Shown: piece by piece, positions 17,519 to 25,102 of the stretch
Numbering within the stretch: position 1 is the first letter of the stretch
Layout of the letters: every line of letters begins with the position of its first letter
Translations under genes and position numbers: made by a program
NCBI GenBank assembly: GCA_021771755.1
Contig: JAETOL010000016.1
Location: 30,161-94,160, forward strand
Direction of reading: 5' to 3'
Source: Lachnospiraceae bacterium
GTDB lineage: Bacteria; Bacillota; Clostridia; Lachnospirales; Lachnospiraceae
Length of the DNA stretch: 64,000 nt
The notes under the pieces: generated by a model
Seen by the model: only the letters and a program-made list of their open reading frames with translations
Database searches by the model: none
What the model was told of the DNA's origin: nothing

Positions 17519-19162
17519 CTATGCGGTTTCTTCCATCGCAGGATCTTCAGGAGGATTCAGCACAGAATCTACAGACTGGGAAATAATCTGGTCAAGAATC
17601 GTCACAAGTTCTTCCGGTACACCTGCGGCCGAAGCGTTAGAAAGCAATGTTTCCCAGTTCATGCTTTCCAGATATGTGATCTCGGATTCTTCCTGTGTAA
17701 AATCAAGGGCTGCATCAAGCGCCGCCTGTTCTGGAAGGGATGCGCCGGTATCAGAATAACCTCCGCTTACGGACAGAGTCACAAGCGGTACCCCTGAATT
17801 TGTCACAGACAGATCAATCTGATTGATTCCTGCTTCAGGATCTGAGTTAAGGTTGATATCAAGACCAAATGCTGCCAGCGGATTGGGCTCTTCTTCTGTT
17901 CCGGTATCCAGCACTGAAACATGGATCGTTCCATTATAATATTCTGGTATTTCCGGATTGATTTCCAGATTTTCTACCTGAACAGCCAGCATCTTTACTC
18001 CGTTTACCGCCAATATATGGTCCCCGTTCAGAAGCCCGTCTGTATCCTGTCCTGTTCCGGTAAATGTCACCTTTTCTTCATCTGCGCCAAATTCAATAAG
18101 AAGCGCGGAGTTTCCATCGGCAGATGGATTTTTAAAAGTAAAAATCGGAATGGTTTCTGTTCCATCTGACATACCGATTTCTCTTCCTGCAATTTTTCCA
18201 TCGGCATCTGTCCATATTTTTGAGGAAAAAAAAGCTGCATCAGAACCACCCTCTTCTGGAATATCTGCCAGAAGTCCATCGGCTCCAGCCTGAAGCTGTG
18301 CATTTAAATCTTCCCCACCGATCTCTGACCACTGATCCAGAAGGCCTTTCAGTTCCTGATCCTCTTTTGCTGTTGTCAGAATATTCTTTACCATATTGAG
18401 AAAATCTGCCTCTGTGATAATCGTTTCATATGCTGTACAATCTTCACTGATTCCTTCTACAGAAAGTGCTTCTTCTATGGCAGTTCCCTCTGGTGTCTGA
18501 TCGATCAGGATGTTTCCATAACGATCCAGTAATGCAGCAAGCGTTGCTGTATCCGGAAGAACTGTAGTCATATCTCCCAAAATACGATACAATTTTCTCA
18601 GTGAAGCTGCATATTCTTCCATATATTCTGCATAATACTGTGCCTCTTCTTCTGTTTCAAATGCCTGTGCCATTTCCTCTTCCGACATTTCCAGAGATGC
18701 AAGAAGCGGAATCTTCATCCATGTCTCAGACAACTCAGGAATCTGCAAATATTCCGTCAGTTCTGCCATATCCATATACAGATTCATATTACAAAGAGGA
18801 GCATCATTCAAAAGTACGGCAGCGTTAGCTGTTTCTTTTCCTTCTGAAATAGTAGCAGTCATGTCCATCGTCAATGTATTCAGCCATGAAAAGTCCATAC
18901 CGCCGGAAGCTGCGCTAAGCAAAGTCTTTCCACTGTCTTCCAATGTCAGTGTAAGGACACCCTTTGATCCTGCCATAGCTTTTTTCTGCTCGGGAACCAT
19001 AGTGTCCCAGTATTTTGAAAATTCTTCCACAAATCTGGATAACGCAGCTTTTTCTGCTTCCTGATACGTTGCAGCAAAAACAGAACTGGTTCCAGACAAA
19101 AGCATAACAGAAGCTGTTGCCGCTGCGGTTAATTTTTTCAGTCTTTTGCTTGTTCGATTCAT
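17519..19162 (-). CDS. Exported acidic protein of unknown function
   Basis: 547 residues with a clear Sec signal peptide: basic start (NRTSKRLKK), hydrophobic core (ASVMLLSGTSSVFA) and an Ala-X-Ala-like cleavage site near residue 30. No lipobox cysteine is seen, so it is probably secreted or wall-associated. The mature part is rich in Glu, Asp and Gly, with alternating helical and beta-like stretches. I recognise no catalytic motif. GAGGAGG lies 7 nt before the ATG. Monocistronic, between a bidirectional terminator and its own promoter. Confidence 0.75.
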   Translation of the reverse strand: MNRTSKRLKKLTAAATASVMLLSGTSSVFAATYQEAEKAALSRFVEEFSKYWDTMVPEQKKAMAGSKGVLTLTLEDSGKTLLSAASGGMDFSWLNTLTMDMTATISEGKETANAAVLLNDAPLCNMNLYMDMAELTEYLQIPELSETWMKIPLLASLEMSEEEMAQAFETEEEAQYYAEYMEEYAASLRKLYRILGDMTTVLPDTATLAALLDRYGNILIDQTPEGTAIEEALSVEGISEDCTAYETIITEADFLNMVKNILTTAKEDQELKGLLDQWSEIGGEDLNAQLQAGADGLLADIPEEGGSDAAFFSSKIWTDADGKIAGREIGMSDGTETIPIFTFKNPSADGNSALLIEFGADEEKVTFTGTGQDTDGLLNGDHILAVNGVKMLAVQVENLEINPEIPEYYNGTIHVSVLDTGTEEEPNPLAAFGLDINLNSDPEAGINQIDLSVTNSGVPLVTLSVSGGYSDTGASLPEQAALDAALDFTQEESEITYLESMNWETLLSNASAAGVPEELVTILDQIISQSVDSVLNPPEDPAMEETA

Positions 19163-19222
19163 AGAAATCCTCCTCTCGAAAGTATGGATCCTTCCCGGAT
19201 CGCATCTATTAAATATGTAGAT

Positions 19223-19251
19223 ATTTTATCATAGTTTTAGTTATCCAGCAA
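19223..19251 (-). promoter_or_regulatory. Promoter of the exported acidic protein gene
   Basis: TTGCTG (19251-19246), 17-bp spacer, TAAAAT (19228-19223). Confidence 0.6.
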
Positions 19252-19331
19252 TAAATTCTTATATTTTATCAAAATATTCCAAAAACATTTGCGTATTTTT
19301 GTGCTTTTTTCATATATCTGTCTGTTTTCTT

Positions 19332-19742
19332 TTATAACTGTACATATTTCTCTAAAGTTATTTTTTTATGAGAATTTCCTGAAAACTCTTTTTCCACAGT
19401 ATACTGCCAGCCAGACAGATCCAATTCCAATTTTTTATCTGATGGATAGAGTCTGTTCCATCGAAATATCAGTATTTCTTCTATATTTTTTGATATTTCT
19501 TCCAAATCATCTGTTTCTACAAGAGCATATTCTCCCGTTCCTGCCTTTTGCAGAAAATCCTGCCGGCATCTGATTTCCACCCCTTCCATCTTCCCATAAA
19601 CGGAAAAGGAATATTCATTCATCCAAAGTACTTTTCCCTGACATAGCATTTGGATTTCTTCAAGCACTGCCTGATCTCTGCTCTGACGTCTCTTATTAAA
19701 TAACATACCATTTTTATCGTCCAAAAAAACAATCACCCTCAT
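19332..19742 (-). CDS. Conserved-looking hypothetical protein, 136 aa
   Basis: Soluble 136-residue protein beginning MRVIVFLDDKNGMLFNKRRQ, with no signal peptide, membrane segment or metal-binding cluster. AAGGAG lies 7 nt before the ATG, which supports real translation. I recall similar N-termini in Lachnospiraceae proteins sometimes labelled ribonuclease Z, but no metallo-beta-lactamase HxHxDH motif is present, so that name would not be supported. Function unknown. Confidence 0.65.
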   Translation of the reverse strand: MRVIVFLDDKNGMLFNKRRQSRDQAVLEEIQMLCQGKVLWMNEYSFSVYGKMEGVEIRCRQDFLQKAGTGEYALVETDDLEEISKNIEEILIFRWNRLYPSDKKLELDLSGWQYTVEKEFSGNSHKKITLEKYVQL

Positions 19743-19813
19743 AAAGTTTCTCCTTTGTGTATCTATATTTCATCTCATTTTACCACAGATCTTTCCTGTA
19801 TTTCCATCGGATA

Positions 19814-19842
19814 TTGACACGTTTATATGGCACTGATATAGT
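19814..19842 (+). promoter_or_regulatory. Promoter of the aldehyde dehydrogenase gene
   Basis: TTGACA (19814-19819), 17-bp spacer, TATAGT (19837-19842). Confidence 0.8.
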
Positions 19843-19883
19843 TATCTAAAAGCAGAATATTTATGCTTTCAGGAGGCTTTCAT

Positions 19884-21263
19884 ATGAACGAAAAGGAAAT
19901 CAAATATATGGTAGATCAGCAGAGAAGTTTTTTCGACACAGGCGCCACCCTGCCTGTCTCAGCCCGTCTCAATGCTTTAAAAAAAATAAGAGCATCTATC
20001 AAAAAACATGAAGCAGACATCCATCGAGCACTGCAGGAAGATTTAGGAAAAAGCGATTTCGAAAGCTATATGTGTGAAACTGGTCTTACATTAAGCGAAA
20101 TTTCCTACATGATTCATCATCTTTCTGCATATGCCAAAGAAAAACGAGTCCATACACCACTGGCTCAATTTCCTTCCAGAAGCTTCCAAAAGCCCTCTCC
20201 TTATGGAGTTGTACTTGTCATGAGTCCCTGGAACTATCCTTTTTTATTGAGCATGGAACCTCTGATCGATGCTCTGGCTGCTGGAAACACAGTCATTCTG
20301 AAGCCCAGCGCCTACTCTCCTCACACATCCCGTATGGTTCAGCATATCGTCCAGGAATGTTTTGACAGTTCCTATGCCGCAGTGATCACTGGAGGACATG
20401 AAGAAAATACAGCCCTCCTAAATCAGCATTTTGATAAAATTTTTTTTACCGGCAGTCAGCGTGTGGGGAAAGTAGTGTTAAAAAAAGCGGCAGAGTACCT
20501 GACTCCTGTCACCCTAGAGCTTGGCGGTAAAAGCCCTTGTATTGTTGACCGTTCAGCAGACCTTAAACTGGCAGCCCGCCGGATTGTATTTGGAAAATAT
20601 CTGAACTGCGGTCAGACTTGTGTAGCTCCCGATTATATTTACTGTCACAAAGATGTAAAGGATGCATTGCTCTTACAGATTGAAAAACAAATAAAAAAAC
20701 AGTTTTCTGATCATCCGCTAAACAATAAACATTATGGAAAGATCATTAATCAAAAACATTTTGAAAGAATCCTGAATCTTACAGACCCGTCAAAAGTGAT
20801 CTTCGGAGGAGAATATGACCGTGCATCACTTCAGATTGCTCCTACGGTAATGGAAAATGTAACGTTCGAAGATCCTGTCATGCAGGAGGAGATTTTTGGC
20901 CCGGTTCTTCCTGTTTTGACCTTCGATTCTCTGGAACAGGCAATTAGAAAAATCAATTCTCTCCCGCATCCGCTGGCACTCTATATTTTTACTTCTGACA
21001 AAAAAGCGGCGGCTTCCGTCCTTTCACACACCAGATTCGGCGGGGGATGTATCAATGATGTAATCATCCATCTTGCTACCAGCGAAATGGGGTTCGGGGG
21101 ATTCGGCGAAAGCGGCATGGGCAGCTATCACGGAAAGGCCGGTTTTGATGCCTTTACTCATTACAAAAGTATTGTCGATAAAAAAACATGGCTGGATCTT
21201 CCTATGCGTTATCAGCCTTATCAAAATCTTTACAAAAAAATGCTGCGAATGTTTCTGAAATAA
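19884..21263 (+). CDS. Aldehyde dehydrogenase (class 3-like)
   Basis: NAD(P)+-dependent oxidation of aldehydes to acids. 459 residues: SPWNYPF and KPSAYSPHTS of the cofactor site, FFTGSQRVGK, the general base in LELGGKSP, the catalytic Cys in NCGQTCVAPDY (about 243) and EEIFGPVLP. The short length and absence of an N-terminal arm fit the ALDH3 branch (YwdH / fatty-aldehyde type). ATG 19884 has AGGAGG 7 nt upstream. The natural aldehyde is unknown. Monocistronic. Confidence 0.92.
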   Translation: MNEKEIKYMVDQQRSFFDTGATLPVSARLNALKKIRASIKKHEADIHRALQEDLGKSDFESYMCETGLTLSEISYMIHHLSAYAKEKRVHTPLAQFPSRSFQKPSPYGVVLVMSPWNYPFLLSMEPLIDALAAGNTVILKPSAYSPHTSRMVQHIVQECFDSSYAAVITGGHEENTALLNQHFDKIFFTGSQRVGKVVLKKAAEYLTPVTLELGGKSPCIVDRSADLKLAARRIVFGKYLNCGQTCVAPDYIYCHKDVKDALLLQIEKQIKKQFSDHPLNNKHYGKIINQKHFERILNLTDPSKVIFGGEYDRASLQIAPTVMENVTFEDPVMQEEIFGPVLPVLTFDSLEQAIRKINSLPHPLALYIFTSDKKAAASVLSHTRFGGGCINDVIIHLATSEMGFGGFGESGMGSYHGKAGFDAFTHYKSIVDKKTWLDLPMRYQPYQNLYKKMLRMFLK

Positions 21264-21310
21264 AAAATCGTGCCCGGTATCTGCTTCAACAGTATACCGG
21301 ACACGATTTT
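21264..21310. terminator. Bidirectional terminator between the ALDH gene and folC
   Basis: AAAATCGTGCCCGGTAT (21264-21280) pairs with ATACCGGACACGATTTT (21294-21310), with one C/A mismatch and T-runs on both strands. Confidence 0.92.
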
Positions 21311-21315
21311 CTATT

Positions 21316-22473
21316 TTAATCATTTACTTCCATTTTATAACGATTGACTGCCATTTCTGCTTCCCCCAGGAAGGATAACGATCCAAAGATCACGACCACG
21401 GAATCGCTGTCTATCCTCTCCATCACCTGATTCACTGCCATGTGCAGACTTTCCGCTGCTTCCACAGACGGATTTACCTCTGCTACGGCTTCTTTCAGTT
21501 CTGCGGCCGGAAGCGCCCTGGGATTCCCAGGAGTCTGTACCGTAATGATATGTTCGGCCATGGGAGCTGTCAGACGAATCACCTGCGCATAGTCTTTATC
21601 ACGGAACATACCAAAAATATAGTAGAACTTTTTACCAGCATAATAAAGCTTCAACGAACGCACCAGTTCCTCTGCCGCTGCCGGATTATGTGCTCCATCC
21701 ATCAGGATCACCGGATCTTTGGAGATCAAGGTAAAACGGCCTTTCCAAATCGCTTTTTTCATGCCCTGATAAACGGCTCTGTCTTTAAGATCATAACCCA
21801 GTTTTCGCAAGGCATTTATCGCCTCCAATGCAAGAACTGCATTCTTGATCTGATAGCTTCCCATCAGAGAAATTTTGATATTTTCCCAGTTTTTATAAGA
21901 AAAGCTCTGGCCTTCATAACCATATGAAATATCTTTTATCTGCTCCGGATCTACCGCCTGGAACGTGCAGTCCCTTTCCCTGCAGACATTGCAGATAACT
22001 TCCATAGCTTCTGGCTGCTGCATAGCAGATACAACGGAAGTATCAGGCTTTATGATCCCTGCCTTCTGATACGCGATCTTTCCAAGCGTATCTCCCAGAA
22101 ATTCCATATGATCCATGCTGATAGATGCAATCGCAGCACAATTTTGCATTTCTTCTGCTGCCGCTTTGACTTTTTCTGTCAGGCGAGACAGATCTTCACG
22201 TCCGATAAATTTTTCATTAACCTGAATTTTTTCCCTATAGGAAAATAAAGTAGGAGAAATATACCTTCCAGTCCGATATCCTGCTTCCTTAAAAACAGTA
22301 GAAAGATATGCCAGCACAGATCCTTTCCCGTTCGTACCGGAAATATGTACAAATTTCAAGCTGTCCTGCGGATTTCCAAGTCTCTTTAGCAATTCTCTCA
22401 TATTGTCCAGACCAAGAACGCTTCCTCCTTTGGAGACCTGGTCCAGATACTCTCTTGCTTCTTCGTAATTCAT
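21316..22473 (-). CDS. folC: Folylpolyglutamate synthase / dihydrofolate synthase family
   Basis: Mur-ligase-family ATP-dependent enzyme adding glutamate to folates. 385 residues with the P-loop HISGTNGKGSV (about 42), SMDHMEFLGDTLGKIA, DGAHNPAAAEEL near 255 and IFGMFRDKDY near 290. It is somewhat shorter than typical FolC (about 420). The start at 22473 is set by TAGGAG upstream and by a consensus promoter lying within the longer reading frame, which excludes starts at 22560 or 22530. Whether it also has dihydrofolate synthase activity cannot be told. Confidence 0.9.
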   Translation of the reverse strand: MNYEEAREYLDQVSKGGSVLGLDNMRELLKRLGNPQDSLKFVHISGTNGKGSVLAYLSTVFKEAGYRTGRYISPTLFSYREKIQVNEKFIGREDLSRLTEKVKAAAEEMQNCAAIASISMDHMEFLGDTLGKIAYQKAGIIKPDTSVVSAMQQPEAMEVICNVCRERDCTFQAVDPEQIKDISYGYEGQSFSYKNWENIKISLMGSYQIKNAVLALEAINALRKLGYDLKDRAVYQGMKKAIWKGRFTLISKDPVILMDGAHNPAAAEELVRSLKLYYAGKKFYYIFGMFRDKDYAQVIRLTAPMAEHIITVQTPGNPRALPAAELKEAVAEVNPSVEAAESLHMAVNQVMERIDSDSVVVIFGSLSFLGEAEMAVNRYKMEVND

Positions 22474-22518
22474 GCCTGCTCCTATCTGAGCCGATACGGC
22501 TCCATTAAAATCAGGTTT

Positions 22519-22547
22519 ATTATAATCCATTCTTTTTATGGTTACAA
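22519..22547 (-). promoter_or_regulatory. Promoter of folC
   Basis: TTGTAA (22547-22542), 17-bp spacer, consensus TATAAT (22524-22519), about 40 nt upstream of the chosen ATG. Confidence 0.75.
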
Positions 22548-22641
22548 TATTTGCAGGCATATTTTATTCATTTTTCACAATGATTTTACCTGACAATCGA
22601 TATCGCCGGAACTGTATATATCTTTGCTTTTTATAAAACAA

Positions 22642-24942
22642 TCACATATAATCTGAAATTATAAAGGATTCTACCCATTTCTCAAATTCACAAACCGGAA
22701 GCGGTCTGGAGAAAAAATACCCCTGCACGGTACTGCATTTGATTGTGTCCAGGTAACAAATCTGGTTCTTTGTTTCAATTCCCTCCGCCACAATCGTGAT
22801 GCCCAGCCCTTCCGACATCTGTACAATGCTGGTTATCACATTTCTGGCTTTTCGGTTATCCAGATCAGAAAAGAATGAACGATCCAGTTTCAAAACATCT
22901 ATATCAAGTTCCCTTAAAAGCGTAAGAGAAGAATAACCAACACCAAAATCATCCAGAGAACACCGGAAGCCGTATTGATGTATCATGTGAAGACCCTCTT
23001 TTACCTTTCTGATCTGAGAAACATCCAGAAAAATATTTTCTGTAATTTCAAATTCGATCAGTCTTCGATCGATCTGATATTTTTCAGCGATCCTTATAAA
23101 ATCAGACAGAAAATTATCATGAACGAAATGGCATCTTGAGAGATTTACAGAAATGGGAAAAAGATCTCTTCCCTCTGCTTTCCATTTCTTTATAGACTTG
23201 CAGACAAAATCGAAAACATATCTGTCAAGCATACAGATTTTTCCATTGCTTTCCAAAAGAGGAATAAATTCTGCCGGAGATACCATGCCTCTTTCCGGAA
23301 GGTTCCACCTCACAAGAGCCTCTGCTCCTGCCACCTTTTCTTTTCTGAAATCAACCTTAGGCTGAAAATATACGCAAAAATCACCATTTAAAAGTGATTC
23401 GTCAAATCCCCGTTCCATCTCTCTTTCTCTTTGTATTTTTTCTGCCAGATTATTATCAAAAAAGATCAGTGTTCCGGCCTCCTGACGTGACAGATTTTTC
23501 ACCACTGCCCTGGCCTGATCCTGAAGGACAACGAGATCTGTTTCATTATTCTCAATGGCACAGGCTCCCATCCAGAAAGAAATACTGCATTCCGTAAGAT
23601 CTGTATTCTTAAAAGAATTGATCTCTTCTACAATCCTGTCCATTCTCCGGCTGATGATATCTGGATTTTTCTCTTTCAGGCAAAGGAAAAAATGATCCAT
23701 TTCAATACGTGCGGCAAATTCATCTTTCTCCGGATAGAGACAGGAATTGATCACCGCATAAAAATATTCCAGCATACGATCGCCGTTTTTTGCTCCCAGA
23801 GAATCATTGATCATTTTAAAATCCATACAGTCCATCAAAACAAGCGTATACGCTTCTGCTTTTTTTCTTCTGCATAATTCCTGGTATCTCATCTGAAATT
23901 CGATACGATTGATTCCTCCTGTCACATCATCACAAAGTGCGATCTTCTCAATCTTTCTGCTGTTTTCTGAGTAACCCTTAAACAGCAGCGTAAAAAGCGC
24001 TCCAAAAACTACCAGAGCAACAACAAGACATCCAAGCATCTTACCTACATAACTGTCTGAAAATCCGGTAAATAAATCTGCCGGTATCAACGTAACTGCA
24101 GTCCATTCATCAATCTCTGTAACTGCATAGGCCAGATAATAATCCTGATGATCTCCTGTCAAAAAACGAAAGATCCCATTTTTCCCTTCTGCAATGTTAT
24201 CCCGCATCTTCAGGATATCACTGCGGGTATCTTCATCATTTCCCAATAATACAGCCAGATTCAGGTTCCGGCTTTTTTCATCAGAAGTCAATAAAATATC
24301 ACCATGATTATTGATGATATAGCTGGTGCTGTTTTCTTCCTGAAAAACTTTGGCCTCAAAAATATCCTTGAATCTTTCTTCCTGGTATCCTACCCAAAGT
24401 GTCCCCACTTTTTCTCCGTCTGTATAAATATTCTGTGCATAAAGGATCGTTCCATTTTTTATACCTACTGCACAAAAGCCTTTCTCAAGGACTTCCCGAA
24501 ACACTTCTGTATTTTTCAGAGCTATTACTTCCTGTTTTTTATTCATAATAGTACCGGAAGTAATAATTTGCTCGGTTTCTGCATTTTTATATACCGCAAA
24601 GTCAAACCCAAATATTTCCCGCTTATGATCCAAAAATTTAAGGATGGTATCCTCGTCTTTTTTCAGTTCATTTTCTTCTGAAAGGCAGTGTACGGTTTTC
24701 ATCCCGCCATCAACCTCCATATCAATCTGGTCCGCAATCTGTTCTGTATACTCTTTTACATACATCTCTGTTGATCTTGCATCCTGCATTTTCATATCAA
24801 TGGTACAGTAGACAGAATAAACGATCACAGCCAGAGCCATAAGGCTCAGCAGGATAATGTGACGCTTCATCTTTCTTTTTACATAATCAATTCCATTTAA
24901 ATATTTTTTTCTTTCCTTTTTATAAGAATCTATCTTTCCCAT
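22642..24942 (-). CDS. Membrane c-di-GMP phosphodiesterase: extracytoplasmic sensor, degenerate GGDEF, EAL
   Basis: 766 residues. Two membrane segments (about 30-48 and 303-325) flank an extracytoplasmic CACHE-like sensor. A GGDEF-type domain follows (CDDVTGGINRIEF, LMDCMDFKMIND), but the active-site loop reads RIEMDHFF instead of GGDEF, so it is probably not a cyclase. The C-terminal EAL domain keeps EALVRW, the Asn in SVNLSR, EITEN, LDDFGVGYSS, the Lys in LKLDRSF, VAEGIET and QGYFFSRPLP, so it should hydrolyse c-di-GMP. The ribosome site is weak; ATG 24870 just before the first membrane helix is the alternative start. It stands alone and probably links an external ligand to c-di-GMP breakdown. 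Confidence 0.88.
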   Translation of the reverse strand: MGKIDSYKKERKKYLNGIDYVKRKMKRHIILLSLMALAVIVYSVYCTIDMKMQDARSTEMYVKEYTEQIADQIDMEVDGGMKTVHCLSEENELKKDEDTILKFLDHKREIFGFDFAVYKNAETEQIITSGTIMNKKQEVIALKNTEVFREVLEKGFCAVGIKNGTILYAQNIYTDGEKVGTLWVGYQEERFKDIFEAKVFQEENSTSYIINNHGDILLTSDEKSRNLNLAVLLGNDEDTRSDILKMRDNIAEGKNGIFRFLTGDHQDYYLAYAVTEIDEWTAVTLIPADLFTGFSDSYVGKMLGCLVVALVVFGALFTLLFKGYSENSRKIEKIALCDDVTGGINRIEFQMRYQELCRRKKAEAYTLVLMDCMDFKMINDSLGAKNGDRMLEYFYAVINSCLYPEKDEFAARIEMDHFFLCLKEKNPDIISRRMDRIVEEINSFKNTDLTECSISFWMGACAIENNETDLVVLQDQARAVVKNLSRQEAGTLIFFDNNLAEKIQREREMERGFDESLLNGDFCVYFQPKVDFRKEKVAGAEALVRWNLPERGMVSPAEFIPLLESNGKICMLDRYVFDFVCKSIKKWKAEGRDLFPISVNLSRCHFVHDNFLSDFIRIAEKYQIDRRLIEFEITENIFLDVSQIRKVKEGLHMIHQYGFRCSLDDFGVGYSSLTLLRELDIDVLKLDRSFFSDLDNRKARNVITSIVQMSEGLGITIVAEGIETKNQICYLDTIKCSTVQGYFFSRPLPVCEFEKWVESFIISDYM

Positions 24943-25007
24943 ATATTTTTTTCACTCTCAATCAGAAACCCTTTTTTCTTATGTCAGCCACTTTTCACAT
25001 AGTAATC

Positions 25008-25036
25008 ATTTTAATATATAGAAAGAATTGTGTCTA
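25008..25036 (-). promoter_or_regulatory. Promoter of the EAL protein gene
   Basis: TAGACA (25036-25031), 17-bp spacer, TAAAAT (25013-25008). Confidence 0.6.
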
Positions 25037-25046
25037 CCTTAATTTA

Positions 25047-25083
25047 TAAAAAGGCGCAGTCTCTCACATAGAAACTGCACCTT
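25047..25083 (-). terminator. Terminator of the CoA-disulfide reductase fusion gene
   Basis: AAGGTGCAGTTTCT pairs with AGAGACTGCGCCTT, followed by a T-run on the minus strand, 19 nt after the stop codon. Confidence 0.88.
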
Positions 25084-25102
25084 CTATATTCTTTATTTTG
25101 GA

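Noticed and set aside
19332..19742. Ribonuclease Z label for the 136-aa protein
   Set aside because: No metallo-beta-lactamase HxHxDH motif or other metal site is present.
22474..22560. Longer N-terminus for folC
   Set aside because: A consensus promoter lies within this stretch, and the better ribosome site is before the ATG at 22473.
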